Below the pieces are notes generated by a model, which saw only the letters and a program-made list of their open reading frames with translations, ran no database searches and was not told the DNA's origin. The position numbers and the translations under genes were made by a program. This document shows positions 43,319-52,087 of a DNA stretch of 64,000 bases, in pieces. Origin of the DNA: Cupriavidus sp. 2SB (GTDB lineage: Bacteria; Pseudomonadota; Gammaproteobacteria; Burkholderiales; Burkholderiaceae); the NCBI RefSeq assembly GCF_005503625.1, contig NZ_SCMX01000006.1, positions 1 through 64,000 of the forward strand, in the 5' to 3' direction. Within the stretch, counting starts at the first letter, position 1. Each line of letters begins with the position of its first letter.

Positions 43319-45925
43319 TCAGAGCGGGCGTGGCCGTAGCGGCAGCACGTTCGGCGCGCGGCGCAACAGTACCCGGGTCTCCTTCCACGCGCTGTCCGCG
43401 AGCGGCGATCCCCATACGAGTTCGTGCAGCTTCGACAGCGCAAACGGATCGCCCAGCAACACATGCTTCTGGGCCGGCGACAGCGATCCCGGGCCATTGG
43501 TCAACGCATGCTGCACCAGCGAAGCATGCTGCATTCGGGCCGGCTCGGGCTGGATCGTCCGCGCGGTGGCCGTGGCGCACATCAGCGCATTGGTCACGGG
43601 GTCCACCACGGCATCGACAAACCCCGGCGTGTGCTGCGCGCTTTCCACATGCTGCTGCGTCTCGACGATCTCGCGCGGCACCAGCGTTTCTTCCGGGATC
43701 ATGAACAGCCCCGCACGGCGTGCTGCACGGCCCAGTGGCACGCGTGACAGCATGACCGACAAGGGAATCGACAACGCCAGCGACCCGACGATCGGCAGCA
43801 GCCACCAGATGAAGCCCGGGCTCAGCCAGTACACGCCGGCGCCCCAGACAATGCCCAGCACCGTGTGCCAGCCGTGTCGGCGGAACGCCTCGCCCCAATG
43901 GGTCTCGGCATCCTCGCGCGGCGGCGATTTCCATGAGATGCCCCACCCGCTGTAGGCCGCGATCACGAACTTCGTATGGAACAGCATGCGCGTGGGCGCC
44001 AGCAGTGCCGACAGCGCCATCTCGATCAACATGCTGAGGAACAAGCGCACCGGACCCCCGTACTGCTTCGCATCCTTGAGCAACAGAATCACGCTGAACA
44101 GTTTCGGCAGGAACAGCAATGTCGCCGTGGCCGAGAACAGCGCCAACGCCTTCTCGGGATGCCATTCGGGCCAGGTCGGGAACAACTGGTAAGGCTTGGT
44201 GAAATACTCCGGCGGCACCAGTGCATGCTTGGCCAGCGCAGCCGTGGACAGCAGCAGGAACAGGAACCAGAGCGGCGCCGAGACATAGGCCATGATGCCC
44301 GTCAGGAACACGGCGCGGTGCACGGCATGGAAGCCCTGTTTCATCCACAGCCGGAAGTTCATCAGGTTGCCCTGGCACCAGCGGCGATCACGTTTCACCT
44401 CATCGAGCAGGTTCGGCGGCAGTTCTTCGAACGAACCTGGCAAGTCGTAGGCAATCCACACGCCCCACCCTGCGCGACGCATCATCGCGGCTTCCACGAA
44501 ATCGTGCGACAGGATTTCGCCCGAGAGCGGCCCCTTGCCCGGCAGTGGCGCCAGTCCGCAATGCTCCATGAACGGCTTGATACGGATGATGGCATTGTGG
44601 CCCCAATAGTGCGACTCACCAAGTTGCCAGTAGTGCAGCCCCGCCGTGAACAACGGACCGTAGACGCGCGTCGAGAACTGCTGCACGCGTGCGTAGAGCG
44701 TATCGCGCCCCACGGCCAGCGGTGCGGTCTGGATGATGCCGGCGCCCGGATTGGCTTCCATCAGGCGCGTCAGCGTGGCCAGGCAGTCGCCACTCATGAC
44801 GCTGTCGGCATCGAGCACGATCATGTAGCGATACTTGCTGCCCCAGCGGCGGCAGAAATCCGCCACGTTGCCAGTCTTGCGCTTCACGCGATGGCGGCGC
44901 CAGCGATAGAACACGCGGCCAAAACCACCCACGGCGCGGCACAGTTCCATCCACGCATCGTGCTCCGCCGTGCGAAGGTCCGGATTGCCGCTATCGGACA
45001 GTACGAAGAAATCGAAATGCTGCAATTCGCCGGTCCGTTCGAGCGATTCGTACGTGGCGCGCAACCCTGCGAACACACGCGTCACATCCTCGTTCGCAAT
45101 CGGCATGATGATGGCCGTGCGCGCGGATGCATCGATTGGCGCATCGGTCGCGGCGGTGCGCGAGATCAGATGCTTGTCGCCACCCTTTGCCAGGACGAGG
45201 AAGCCCATCATGGCGGTCCAGAAACCGGCGGACACCCAGGCGAACAGAATGGCGAACAAGGTGAGGATCGCCACTTCGAGCGGATCGGCGCCGTGGTACG
45301 GCAGCACGTTCGACATGAAGTAGGTGGCGGTGATGGTCTGGATCACCACCAGTACGAGCAGCACCCAGCGGCGATGCGAGCCGGCGGGATGCCACTTGCC
45401 CTCGGCATCGGGACCATCATGCAGCGTGTCCCAGGTCTCCGGCACCGGCGAGCGGCCCATCAGCTTTCGCCAGCCATTGCGGATGCCGCCCCATACGATA
45501 TGCGGCGGCCATTGGCGCGGCACCATCGATGCACGCTCGGGTTCCGGCCCCGTATGGACACGCACGGTGCCGTCGTCGTGACGTTCGAGCAGCGGTTCGC
45601 CATCGATCTGGGGGTTGCCATAGGCCATCGAGAAACGACGGCCGACCGAAGCGTAGGTGCTCCCACCCGGGGTACTGCGCGCATCCAATTCGGTAGCGTC
45701 CTTGTCCTTCGGGTCGCGGCCAGCGAGCCGCGCCTGCAATTCCATCATGGCCGAGGGCACTTCGATGCCTTCGGCAGGCACGGTCGAGATGACGTGCTTC
45801 GGGGTGTCGGCCAGCAGTTCGCCACGGAGTTCCGGCGAGACCGGCAAGCGATCGACATAGCGCTCGCATGCCGCGGCCGCCTGAGCCGGGCGCTGCTTCA
45901 GCCTGGAGGTAGGATGTAGCTCCAT
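43319..45925 (-). CDS. opgH: Glucans biosynthesis glucosyltransferase H
   Basis: An 868-residue inner-membrane glucosyltransferase (MdoH) that makes the beta-1,2-linked backbone of osmoregulated periplasmic glucans from UDP-glucose. There are two N-terminal membrane segments (near 190 and 230), a GT2 catalytic domain (Leu-Ser-Asp-Ser-Gly-Asn-Pro-Asp, Val-Leu-Asp-Ala-Asp-Ser-Val-Met-Ser-Gly, and Arg-Arg-Trp-Cys-Gln-Gly-Asn), then more membrane segments. Length fits the family. Start overlaps the end of opgG by 28 bases. Confidence 0.95.
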   Translation of the reverse strand: MELHPTSRLKQRPAQAAAACERYVDRLPVSPELRGELLADTPKHVISTVPAEGIEVPSAMMELQARLAGRDPKDKDATELDARSTPGGSTYASVGRRFSMAYGNPQIDGEPLLERHDDGTVRVHTGPEPERASMVPRQWPPHIVWGGIRNGWRKLMGRSPVPETWDTLHDGPDAEGKWHPAGSHRRWVLLVLVVIQTITATYFMSNVLPYHGADPLEVAILTLFAILFAWVSAGFWTAMMGFLVLAKGGDKHLISRTAATDAPIDASARTAIIMPIANEDVTRVFAGLRATYESLERTGELQHFDFFVLSDSGNPDLRTAEHDAWMELCRAVGGFGRVFYRWRRHRVKRKTGNVADFCRRWGSKYRYMIVLDADSVMSGDCLATLTRLMEANPGAGIIQTAPLAVGRDTLYARVQQFSTRVYGPLFTAGLHYWQLGESHYWGHNAIIRIKPFMEHCGLAPLPGKGPLSGEILSHDFVEAAMMRRAGWGVWIAYDLPGSFEELPPNLLDEVKRDRRWCQGNLMNFRLWMKQGFHAVHRAVFLTGIMAYVSAPLWFLFLLLSTAALAKHALVPPEYFTKPYQLFPTWPEWHPEKALALFSATATLLFLPKLFSVILLLKDAKQYGGPVRLFLSMLIEMALSALLAPTRMLFHTKFVIAAYSGWGISWKSPPREDAETHWGEAFRRHGWHTVLGIVWGAGVYWLSPGFIWWLLPIVGSLALSIPLSVMLSRVPLGRAARRAGLFMIPEETLVPREIVETQQHVESAQHTPGFVDAVVDPVTNALMCATATARTIQPEPARMQHASLVQHALTNGPGSLSPAQKHVLLGDPFALSKLHELVWGSPLADSAWKETRVLLRRAPNVLPLRPRPL

Positions 45926-47487
45926 GTCTCGGATAGGGTTGTATTGCCGTTGCGAAGGTAGCCGCGCAACTCAACCGGCTTGCTCTCGTCCTTGCGCCGC
46001 ATGAACATCGTCATGCGCCAGCCACCCGTGGCTTCGTTACGCTGAACTATTGTTTTCAGCAGCTCGCCGTTGGCATCCGCGGACACCACCGGATTGAGCC
46101 GTACATCGTCGGCCAGCTTCTTGAAAGCCGGTCCTTCGAAATCCACCACCAGCGAGAAGCTGGTGTCGTCCTGCTTGCGCGTGAGGCCCTGGCCCCGACG
46201 CGTCTGTGTCACCCACGACAGCGGCGGCAGGTTCTCGCCGTCCTTCTGCCATTTGAGGCGGTACTCGTAATCGAATGCCTGCTTTGGCTTGGGCGGATTC
46301 TCGGGCACCCAGAACGCCACGATGTTGTCGTTGGTCTCGTCCGGCGTGGGAATCTGCACCAGCTCGACGCGGCCCGCACCCCAGTTGCCCTTTGGTTCCA
46401 CCCACGCGCTCGGCCGGCGCTCGTACCACGAGCCGATTTCCTGATAGCTGTCGAAGCTGCGATCGCGCTGCATCAGGCCGTAACCCTGCGGATTGGTGGC
46501 ACCGAACGAGGTCACCAGCAGCCGCTTGGGATTGACCAGCGGGCGCCAGATCCACTCGCCCGTACCCAGTTGCACCGACAGGCCATCGGAGTCATGCACC
46601 TCGGGGCGGAAGTCGGCGCTGCCAGATGGCTGGTTCTCGCCGAACAGGTACATGCTGGTCAGGGGCGCCAGACCCAGCTTGGTGACATGCTCGCGCAGGA
46701 ACAGGCGCGACTTCACTTCCATCACGGTCTCGTCGCCAGGTTTGATGACAAACCGGTAGGCACCGCTGATGCGTCGCGAATCCATCAGCGCGTAGATCGT
46801 CAGCTGCTTGTCGTTGGCCGAAGGACGTTCGATCCAGTATTCGACAAAGCGCGGAAACTCCTCGCCGGAATTAAGTGCGGTATCCACGGCCACGCCGCGT
46901 GCCGACAACCCGTACCATTGGTCCTTGCCCAGTGCGCGGAAGTAGCTCGCACCGAGGAACGATGCAAGTTCGTCCTTGCGCTTGCCCTGGTTCAGCGGAT
47001 ACATCAGCCGGAAGCCAGCAAAGCCCAGCCCCTTGAGCTTGGCCGGGTCTACCTTGTGCGAACCGTAGTTGAACGCGGCCGGATCGAAGCGAAACTCGCG
47101 CACGCTGCCGCTCACCACCTCGTTGATCCTCACGGGCTGGTCGAACACCATGCCCTCATGGAAGAACGAAATCTCGAAGGGCAATCGCGCACCGCGCCAT
47201 GCAAACCGCTCGGGCTTGTACTCGATCTCGCGGTAACGCTCGTAGGACAGCTCCTTCAACTCGCGCGGCAGTTCCTGTGCCTTGGCGGGCTTGTACGGCG
47301 AGGCCGAGAGTTGCCGTGCACGCGCCGCCACCGTCTCGAAGTCGAAGGCGTGCGCGGTCAGGGCCATCACGGCCAGCATGCCGCCACCAATCCATCGCCC
47401 CAGTGCTCCCCCTCTGCCGGATGAACGGCGCGCGGGCGCTACCGTCTGGCGTTGGGCGGAATGGAACGACGTGGGATGTGCGGTCAT
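45898..47487 (-). CDS. opgG: Glucans biosynthesis protein G
   Basis: A 529-residue periplasmic protein (MdoG) needed for branching and release of osmoregulated periplasmic glucans. A long signal region (basic stretch with Arg-Arg-Ser-Ser-Gly-Arg near residue 20, then a hydrophobic core ending Ala-His-Ala-Phe near residue 50) precedes the mature protein, which opens Phe-Asp-Phe-Glu-Thr-Val as usual. ATG at 47487 fits the signal peptide; the longer frame to 47655 has no support. Co-transcribed with opgH. Confidence 0.93.
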   Translation of the reverse strand: MTAHPTSFHSAQRQTVAPARRSSGRGGALGRWIGGGMLAVMALTAHAFDFETVAARARQLSASPYKPAKAQELPRELKELSYERYREIEYKPERFAWRGARLPFEISFFHEGMVFDQPVRINEVVSGSVREFRFDPAAFNYGSHKVDPAKLKGLGFAGFRLMYPLNQGKRKDELASFLGASYFRALGKDQWYGLSARGVAVDTALNSGEEFPRFVEYWIERPSANDKQLTIYALMDSRRISGAYRFVIKPGDETVMEVKSRLFLREHVTKLGLAPLTSMYLFGENQPSGSADFRPEVHDSDGLSVQLGTGEWIWRPLVNPKRLLVTSFGATNPQGYGLMQRDRSFDSYQEIGSWYERRPSAWVEPKGNWGAGRVELVQIPTPDETNDNIVAFWVPENPPKPKQAFDYEYRLKWQKDGENLPPLSWVTQTRRGQGLTRKQDDTSFSLVVDFEGPAFKKLADDVRLNPVVSADANGELLKTIVQRNEATGGWRMTMFMRRKDESKPVELRGYLRNGNTTLSETWSYILPPG

Positions 47488-47992
47488 GAAGGCCGGTGAT
47501 CGGGTTAGCGGGGAAACAGGCAGCCGGACGACGCGGCCGCACCGGAATGCGTCAGGAAACTTCAACGTGGATACAACGATGACGACAAGCGATGGTTCAG
47601 CGACAACTTTTAGCAAGAGACGGACCAGCACCTGATCTGTTGCGCTACGCATCATCCAAGGTTAGGCCATGGAAGACGGACGACAACGTCGCGGTGACTT
47701 GTCCGGATTGTTGCAATGCGAGCCGGAACCTTAACAATTCGAGCCTTAAAAGTCACGTTTCGGCGCCGCAACGTTTGCAACAAAATGTCTCACCAGTGGG
47801 GTGAAAGCCGCTCGCCATATGGCTTTGGCGGCAAAAGACACGCATGGAGCATGCACGCCGCGGGGGATTTCGAGCATGTTCCGATGGCAGGCGAGGTCAA
47901 AGGCTGTGCGCTGGAATCCACCGCACGCCGCGACAGGCGTCTACAATCGCCAGCGTCAGTTGTCGACTTCCATCACCAACAAGGAAACCGTC
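47488..47992. other. Divergent promoter region of opgG and a secreted protein
   Basis: A 505-base gap that must contain the opgGH promoter (minus strand) and that of the surface-antigen-like gene (plus strand). I find no riboswitch, operator or credible gene in it. Confidence 0.5.
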
Positions 47993-48391
47993 ATGAACGT
48001 TCGCCGACCCCGTGGCATCGCCGTAGCCGCCAGCCTTGCCGCCCTGCTCGTGGCCGCTTCACCGTCCGCGTTCGCGTATTTCGAGAATTATCTGTCTGGG
48101 AGCATTATCGGCACGCTCACGCAGAAGGAAGCGGCATCGTTGCAGAAGTCCGTGCGCACCGCGCTGGTGGATACCGAGGACAACAAGGCCGTGGAGTGGC
48201 ACTACCCGGCCGAGAACCGCCGCCAGGCGGTGGATGGCATGATCAGCCCCGTGGAAACGCGCACCGACAAGGGCCAGACGTGCCGCCGGCTGAAGTCCGA
48301 ACTCAAGCGCGGCAGCGCCACCGAGGCGTGGTCGGGCTGGTTCTGCAAGCAGTCCAACGGCACCTGGAAGGCGCGTCACGTTGGCGAATGA
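47993..48391 (+). CDS. Secreted surface-antigen-like protein (RT0821/Lpp0805 type)
   Basis: A 132-residue protein with a signal peptide (cleavage near Ala-Phe-Ala-Tyr, residue 29). The mature part has the pattern of small surface antigens: Leu-Thr-Gln-Lys-Glu-Ala ... Ala-Leu-Val-Asp-Thr ... Val-Glu-Trp-His-Tyr, then Gly-Gln-Thr-Cys-Arg-Arg-Leu and Gly-Trp-Phe-Cys-Lys-Gln-Ser-Asn-Gly-Thr-Trp near the end, where the two Cys could pair. AAGGAAACC precedes the ATG. Function of the group is unknown. Confidence 0.65.
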   Translation: MNVRRPRGIAVAASLAALLVAASPSAFAYFENYLSGSIIGTLTQKEAASLQKSVRTALVDTEDNKAVEWHYPAENRRQAVDGMISPVETRTDKGQTCRRLKSELKRGSATEAWSGWFCKQSNGTWKARHVGE

Positions 48392-48464
48392 CAATCGTTG
48401 AACGTTGAATAGTGGCAGGACGCGGGCGGCGCGCGAGACGTGCCACCCGCTGCAAGACTCGAAC

Positions 48465-49034
48465 TCAGTGACAGAGCCGAGTCACCAGATCGCCCGCCAG
48501 GGTACCTGACGCAGCCGGCATCGGCATGCCGGCCTGTGGGCCCCGTATCGTATAGAGCGACTCACCGCGTGCGTAGCGCTTGTTGTAGAGCGTTTGCTCG
48601 ATCACGGCATACATCGAGGTGGCGCAGTTGAACACCATGCGTTTCAGCGACGAACGGATCGTGTCGCCGCTGGCGGTCTTGATGACGCCGGGCGGCGCAT
48701 TGTGGACCAGCGCCACACCTACCTCGGTGCCACGCCGACGAATCGATTCCTGATCGAGATAGGACACCACGCCATTGCCACCCATCAGGGGCACCCAACG
48801 CCGGGGATCGGGCGCGCCGGGATCGGGCGAAGCCAGCAGGACACAGTCTTCACGCGGTGAGGCACGAAACACGGTGCCGCCGCTCGGGCCTTTGCACTGA
48901 TACAGACCGGCAGCCGCTGCAGGACGCACTGCGTTGGAATTGAAAGGCGCCGCACCGGTGGATTCGGCATGGGCCACGAGACTGAAACACGCGCCAACGA
49001 GCAGGGTCGCGCGTGCAAGCATGCGGGAGAACAT
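48465..49034 (-). CDS. Secreted protein with a surface-adhesin-E-like domain
   Basis: A 189-residue protein with a signal peptide (cleavage near Ala-His-Ala-Glu, residue 23). A short Cys-containing segment (Gly-Leu-Tyr-Gln-Cys-Lys ... Asp-Cys-Val-Leu) precedes a domain with Val-Val-Ser-Tyr-Leu-Asp-Gln-Glu-Ser-Ile-Arg-Arg-Arg-Gly-Thr-Glu-Val and Lys-Arg-Met-Val-Phe-Asn-Cys-Ala, the pattern of protein-E-type surface adhesins. Similar small proteins are common and uncharacterised in Burkholderiales. It faces the preceding gene with a 73-base gap. Confidence 0.65.
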   Translation of the reverse strand: MFSRMLARATLLVGACFSLVAHAESTGAAPFNSNAVRPAAAAGLYQCKGPSGGTVFRASPREDCVLLASPDPGAPDPRRWVPLMGGNGVVSYLDQESIRRRGTEVGVALVHNAPPGVIKTASGDTIRSSLKRMVFNCATSMYAVIEQTLYNKRYARGESLYTIRGPQAGMPMPAASGTLAGDLVTRLCH

Positions 49035-49182
49035 CGGGGAGTACCCTCGTCAAGACGGGAAAGAAGCCCCGGATTTTCGCACAGCATGGAACCATCACGA
49101 CAGCCCGTGACGCGCGGAATTACCCATGGGGGCAATACCCGCGCGCGGATTCCGTGCGATTTTCGCCTGATATTGCGCCAGA

Positions 49183-49866
49183 TCAGCCGTGGATTTCGCG
49201 CCAGGCCACGAGGTCGGCAATCGTCAGAATCGGCAACTGATACGTCTGGGCAAACACCAGCGCCTCGGCGCGGCGTGCCATCGTACCGTCCGGATTCATC
49301 AGTTCGCACAGCACCGCAGCCGGCGACAGGCCAGCCATGCGCGCCAGCTCCACCGAGCCTTCGGTATGGCCGCGACGCTGGAGCACGCCGCCTTCCACTG
49401 CTACCAGCGGGAACACGTGGCCGGGGCTGACTACGGCGTCAGTGCCCGCGCCATCGGCAATGGCGGCCTGGATCGTCGTGATGCGATCCGCTGCGCTGAC
49501 ACCGGTGCTCACGCCTTCGCGTGCCTCGATCGACACCGTGAACGCCGTGCCGTACTGGCTGCGGTTGTTCTCGACCATCGGACGCAGGTCCAGGTCGCGC
49601 ACCTTGTCGGCGGTCAGGCACAGGCAGACGATGCCGCTGCATTCGCGGATCATCATCGCCATGTTGGACTGGGTCAGCCGCTCGGCGGCAAGGATCAGGT
49701 CGGCTTCGTTTTCACGGTCGTCGTCGTCCAGCAGCACGACGGGACGGCCTTCGCGCATGGCATCGAGGGCCTGGGCGATACGCTCGGCGAGCGGACGCGG
49801 GTCGGCATCGTCAGCCAGTTCTGAGGAAACTTCGGGGATACCGGGGGTCTTGTTGAGAGTCAGCAT
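49183..49866 (-). CDS. ribB: 3,4-dihydroxy-2-butanone-4-phosphate synthase
   Basis: A 227-residue enzyme that turns ribulose-5-phosphate into the four-carbon unit of riboflavin. The acidic metal loop [10 protein letters not shown] (residues about 48-57) and [10 protein letters not shown] are intact. It lacks the fused GTP cyclohydrolase II half found in many RibBA proteins. The long leader holds an FMN riboswitch, so expression should fall when FMN is abundant. Confidence 0.95.
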   Translation of the reverse strand: MLTLNKTPGIPEVSSELADDADPRPLAERIAQALDAMREGRPVVLLDDDDRENEADLILAAERLTQSNMAMMIRECSGIVCLCLTADKVRDLDLRPMVENNRSQYGTAFTVSIEAREGVSTGVSAADRITTIQAAIADGAGTDAVVSPGHVFPLVAVEGGVLQRRGHTEGSVELARMAGLSPAAVLCELMNPDGTMARRAEALVFAQTYQLPILTIADLVAWREIHG

Positions 49867-50018
49867 TGGTGAAACGCTCCGTGCAAATCAGTTCAAGGGC
49901 GTTTCAGGGGAACGATCAAGCGGCAACCGCACGGCAGCCGGCGCACGCGCAGCACCGCCCCATGGCAAAGCCCGGGCCAATGCTCCGCGCGCACGCACGC
50001 ACCGTGCGGATTCCGCCC

Positions 50019-50170
50019 ATCTTCTTTCATCCGGACTATGACCGTCGGCCCTGGCATCTCACCAGATCTGCTGACCCCGCACGGGAGTGCGGGCGCTCGC
50101 GGGCTCGTGGCAACGCATCTTGCAATGGTTTCCACATACCGCCGGTGGGGACTTTCACCCCGCCCTGAAG
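50019..50170 (-). promoter_or_regulatory. FMN riboswitch (RFN element)
   Basis: On the minus strand the leader reads CAGGGCGGGGTGAAAGTCCC, CACCGGCGGTA, then the peripheral stems, and ends with GCCGACGGTCATAGTCCGGA-TGAAAGA, the conserved parts of the FMN aptamer. It lies about 150 bases upstream of ribB. The remaining 90 bases to 50263 show nothing clear. Confidence 0.95.
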
Positions 50171-50263
50171 ACGTAACGACGCCGCTGCAGGCGCCCGAAA
50201 AACCGGGGCAGCAACGGCCCGGCGATAGTAGCACGGTTGTGCTTTTATGACAGCGGCGTCATT

Positions 50264-51136
50264 TCAGGCCTCGGTGGCCAGCGCCTCGAACACGTGACGG
50301 GTGGCGTCATCGGCAGGGTAAAAGCATTCGATCCGTAACTCCTGCAGCGTGATGTCCTGCGGAATGCCAAGCGTGGTCAGCGTCGAGAACAGGGAGATGT
50401 GGAAATCGCCCGTGCGCACGACGACGGGCAACACGGGCGGCAACGGGCCTTCGGCAGCGTCGTCTTCGCCCAGCAATACGCCGCCCGGGCCGACCATGTC
50501 CGGATGCCACGCCGCAATCCGCTCGAAGATCGCGCGGGCGGTCTGGTCATGGGCCTGCACCTGCAGCTCCTGCGCCACCCGCCGCAGCAGGTAGCGCCCC
50601 ACCTGCCGGGCGTTCTCGATGAGCGGCCACAGGCCGTCGGGGTCGAATACAGCCAGCATGAGATTGATGCGACCACCCTCGGAACCATCAAGCGTCGCCA
50701 CGCGTCGGCCCGCCATCAGCTTGCCGAGCATGCGGCGATACGCCTGGTTGGCATCCACGAGATACCAGAAGCGGTCGAGCACCACGGCGGGATACGGCTC
50801 CTGCTTGGACAGGATCAGTCCGATGGCGTGGCGCACCATTTCCATCGGCGGCGAGGCCAGTGCGTGTTCGCTGTAGGCGGGCGCGAAGCCGCCCGCCAGC
50901 AACAGCCGGTTGCGCTGGCGAAGCGGCACGGCCAGGCGATCGGCCAAGGCCAGCACCATCTCGCGGCTGGGGCGGGCACGCCCGGACTCCAGAAAGCTGA
51001 TATGCCGCTGCGACACCCCGGCTACCTGCGACAACGCGTGCTGGCTGTAGCCGCGCTTGCCGCGCCAATAGCGCAGCATGTCCGGAAAATCGATGGCGGT
51101 CTCGGAGTTGGGTGTGAGCGTTTCCATGGCGTCCAT
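50264..51136 (-). CDS. XRE-type regulator with MmyB-like ligand domain
   Basis: A 290-residue protein. Residues about 17-75 are a helix-turn-helix (Tyr-Ser-Gln-His-Ala-Leu-Ser-Gln-Val-Ala-Gly-Val-Ser-Gln-Arg-His-Ile-Ser-Phe-Leu), followed by a PAS-like MmyB ligand domain (Pro-Tyr-Pro-Ala-Val-Val-Leu-Asp-Arg-Phe-Trp ... Asn-Gln-Ala-Tyr-Arg) that in MmyB binds a fatty acid. The start may be at 51136 or at the ATG nine bases later. It is divergent from higB. Target genes are unknown. Confidence 0.87.
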   Translation of the reverse strand: MDAMETLTPNSETAIDFPDMLRYWRGKRGYSQHALSQVAGVSQRHISFLESGRARPSREMVLALADRLAVPLRQRNRLLLAGGFAPAYSEHALASPPMEMVRHAIGLILSKQEPYPAVVLDRFWYLVDANQAYRRMLGKLMAGRRVATLDGSEGGRINLMLAVFDPDGLWPLIENARQVGRYLLRRVAQELQVQAHDQTARAIFERIAAWHPDMVGPGGVLLGEDDAAEGPLPPVLPVVVRTGDFHISLFSTLTTLGIPQDITLQELRIECFYPADDATRHVFEALATEA

Positions 51137-51323
51137 TTCAGCATGGCGGTGGCCGAACGGCGACTACCTGGCAGGTAATCGTATTGATTCACGCGGCATC
51201 GTCAAGGCCAGTCTGATCGCCGGTTCGGAATTCGGCTGGCTTTCAGAATCGTCCCATATCGTTCGGGTTGCGGCCGACCTAGGATGGGGACTCCCTCACA
51301 AACCCTCGTCGAACCGCCCGCCC

Positions 51324-51617
51324 ATGATCCGTACCCTCGCCAACAAGGCCACCGCTGCCGTGTTCCACGGCCATTTCGTCTACACACTACCGATTCCCAT
51401 CCAGCAGGCCGCGCGCCGCAAGCTCGACATGCTCGATGCCGCGGCATCGCTGACGGACCTGCTGGCGTCGCCCGCCAACCGACTCGGGCCCATGCGCGGG
51501 CGTCATCGTGGCCACTGGCATCTGCGGATCGACTCGGGGTGGCAGGTGCAGTTCCGCTACGCCAACGACGGCGCCTGGGACGTGGCCATCGCGGCCTGCG
51601 ATCCGGAGGACGAATGA
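51324..51617 (+). CDS. higB: HigB-type toxin of a type II toxin-antitoxin system
   Basis: A 97-residue RelE/ParE-superfamily protein. The core strand pattern (Leu-Gly-Pro-Met-Arg-Gly-Arg-His-Arg-Gly-His-Trp-His-Leu-Arg-Ile-Asp-Ser-Gly-Trp-Gln-Val-Gln-Phe-Arg) is that of HigB, a ribosome-dependent mRNA interferase. The antitoxin start overlaps the toxin stop. I see no strong ribosome site, which is common for the first gene of such operons. Confidence 0.85.
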   Translation: MIRTLANKATAAVFHGHFVYTLPIPIQQAARRKLDMLDAAASLTDLLASPANRLGPMRGRHRGHWHLRIDSGWQVQFRYANDGAWDVAIAACDPEDE

Positions 51618-51964
51618 TGCCGATCCCGCGCGACAAGCTATTCCATACGGATTTCAGGCCATTGGCCACCGGCGAGCCGATCTGGCCCGTCCCGCCCGGC
51701 ACCATCCTGCACCGCGAGTTCATGCTGCCGAACCGTCTCGATTCGCGTGGCCTTGCCGTAGCGTTGCGCGTACCGGTGCAGAGGGTCGAGAGCATCGTGG
51801 CCGGCAACCGCGAGATCTCTCCGGAGACCGCACTGCGGCTGGCACGATTTTTCGGCACATCGGCTGAATTCTGGACCCGGCTCGACGGAAACTACGCACT
51901 GCGCATGGCACGTACCACGGCGGGACCGATCGTGGATCGCGATGTCAAACCGCTGCCGGCATGA
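51614..51964 (+). CDS. higA: HigA-type antitoxin
   Basis: A 116-residue protein with a helix-turn-helix (Ser-Arg-Gly-Leu-Ala-Val-Ala-Leu-Arg-Val-Pro-Val-Gln-Arg-Val-Glu-Ser-Ile) and the HigA signature Gly-Asn-Arg-Glu-Ile-Ser-Pro-Glu-Thr-Ala-Leu-Arg-Leu-Ala-Arg-Phe-Phe-Gly-Thr-Ser. It neutralises the HigB toxin and represses the operon. Start at 51614 (ATGATG) overlaps the toxin stop by four bases and has GGAGGA upstream. Confidence 0.88.
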   Translation: MMPIPRDKLFHTDFRPLATGEPIWPVPPGTILHREFMLPNRLDSRGLAVALRVPVQRVESIVAGNREISPETALRLARFFGTSAEFWTRLDGNYALRMARTTAGPIVDRDVKPLPA

Positions 51965-52087
51965 TTTGTGCGTGCTTGCAAACGCCCTTTTATCGCGTGA
52001 TGTGTTGGGCACAGCACGCAGGGTCGGTCACATGCCGATGGTATGCTCTGATTTTTCAATTCCCGCGCGCACAGGGCGCGCATCCTG

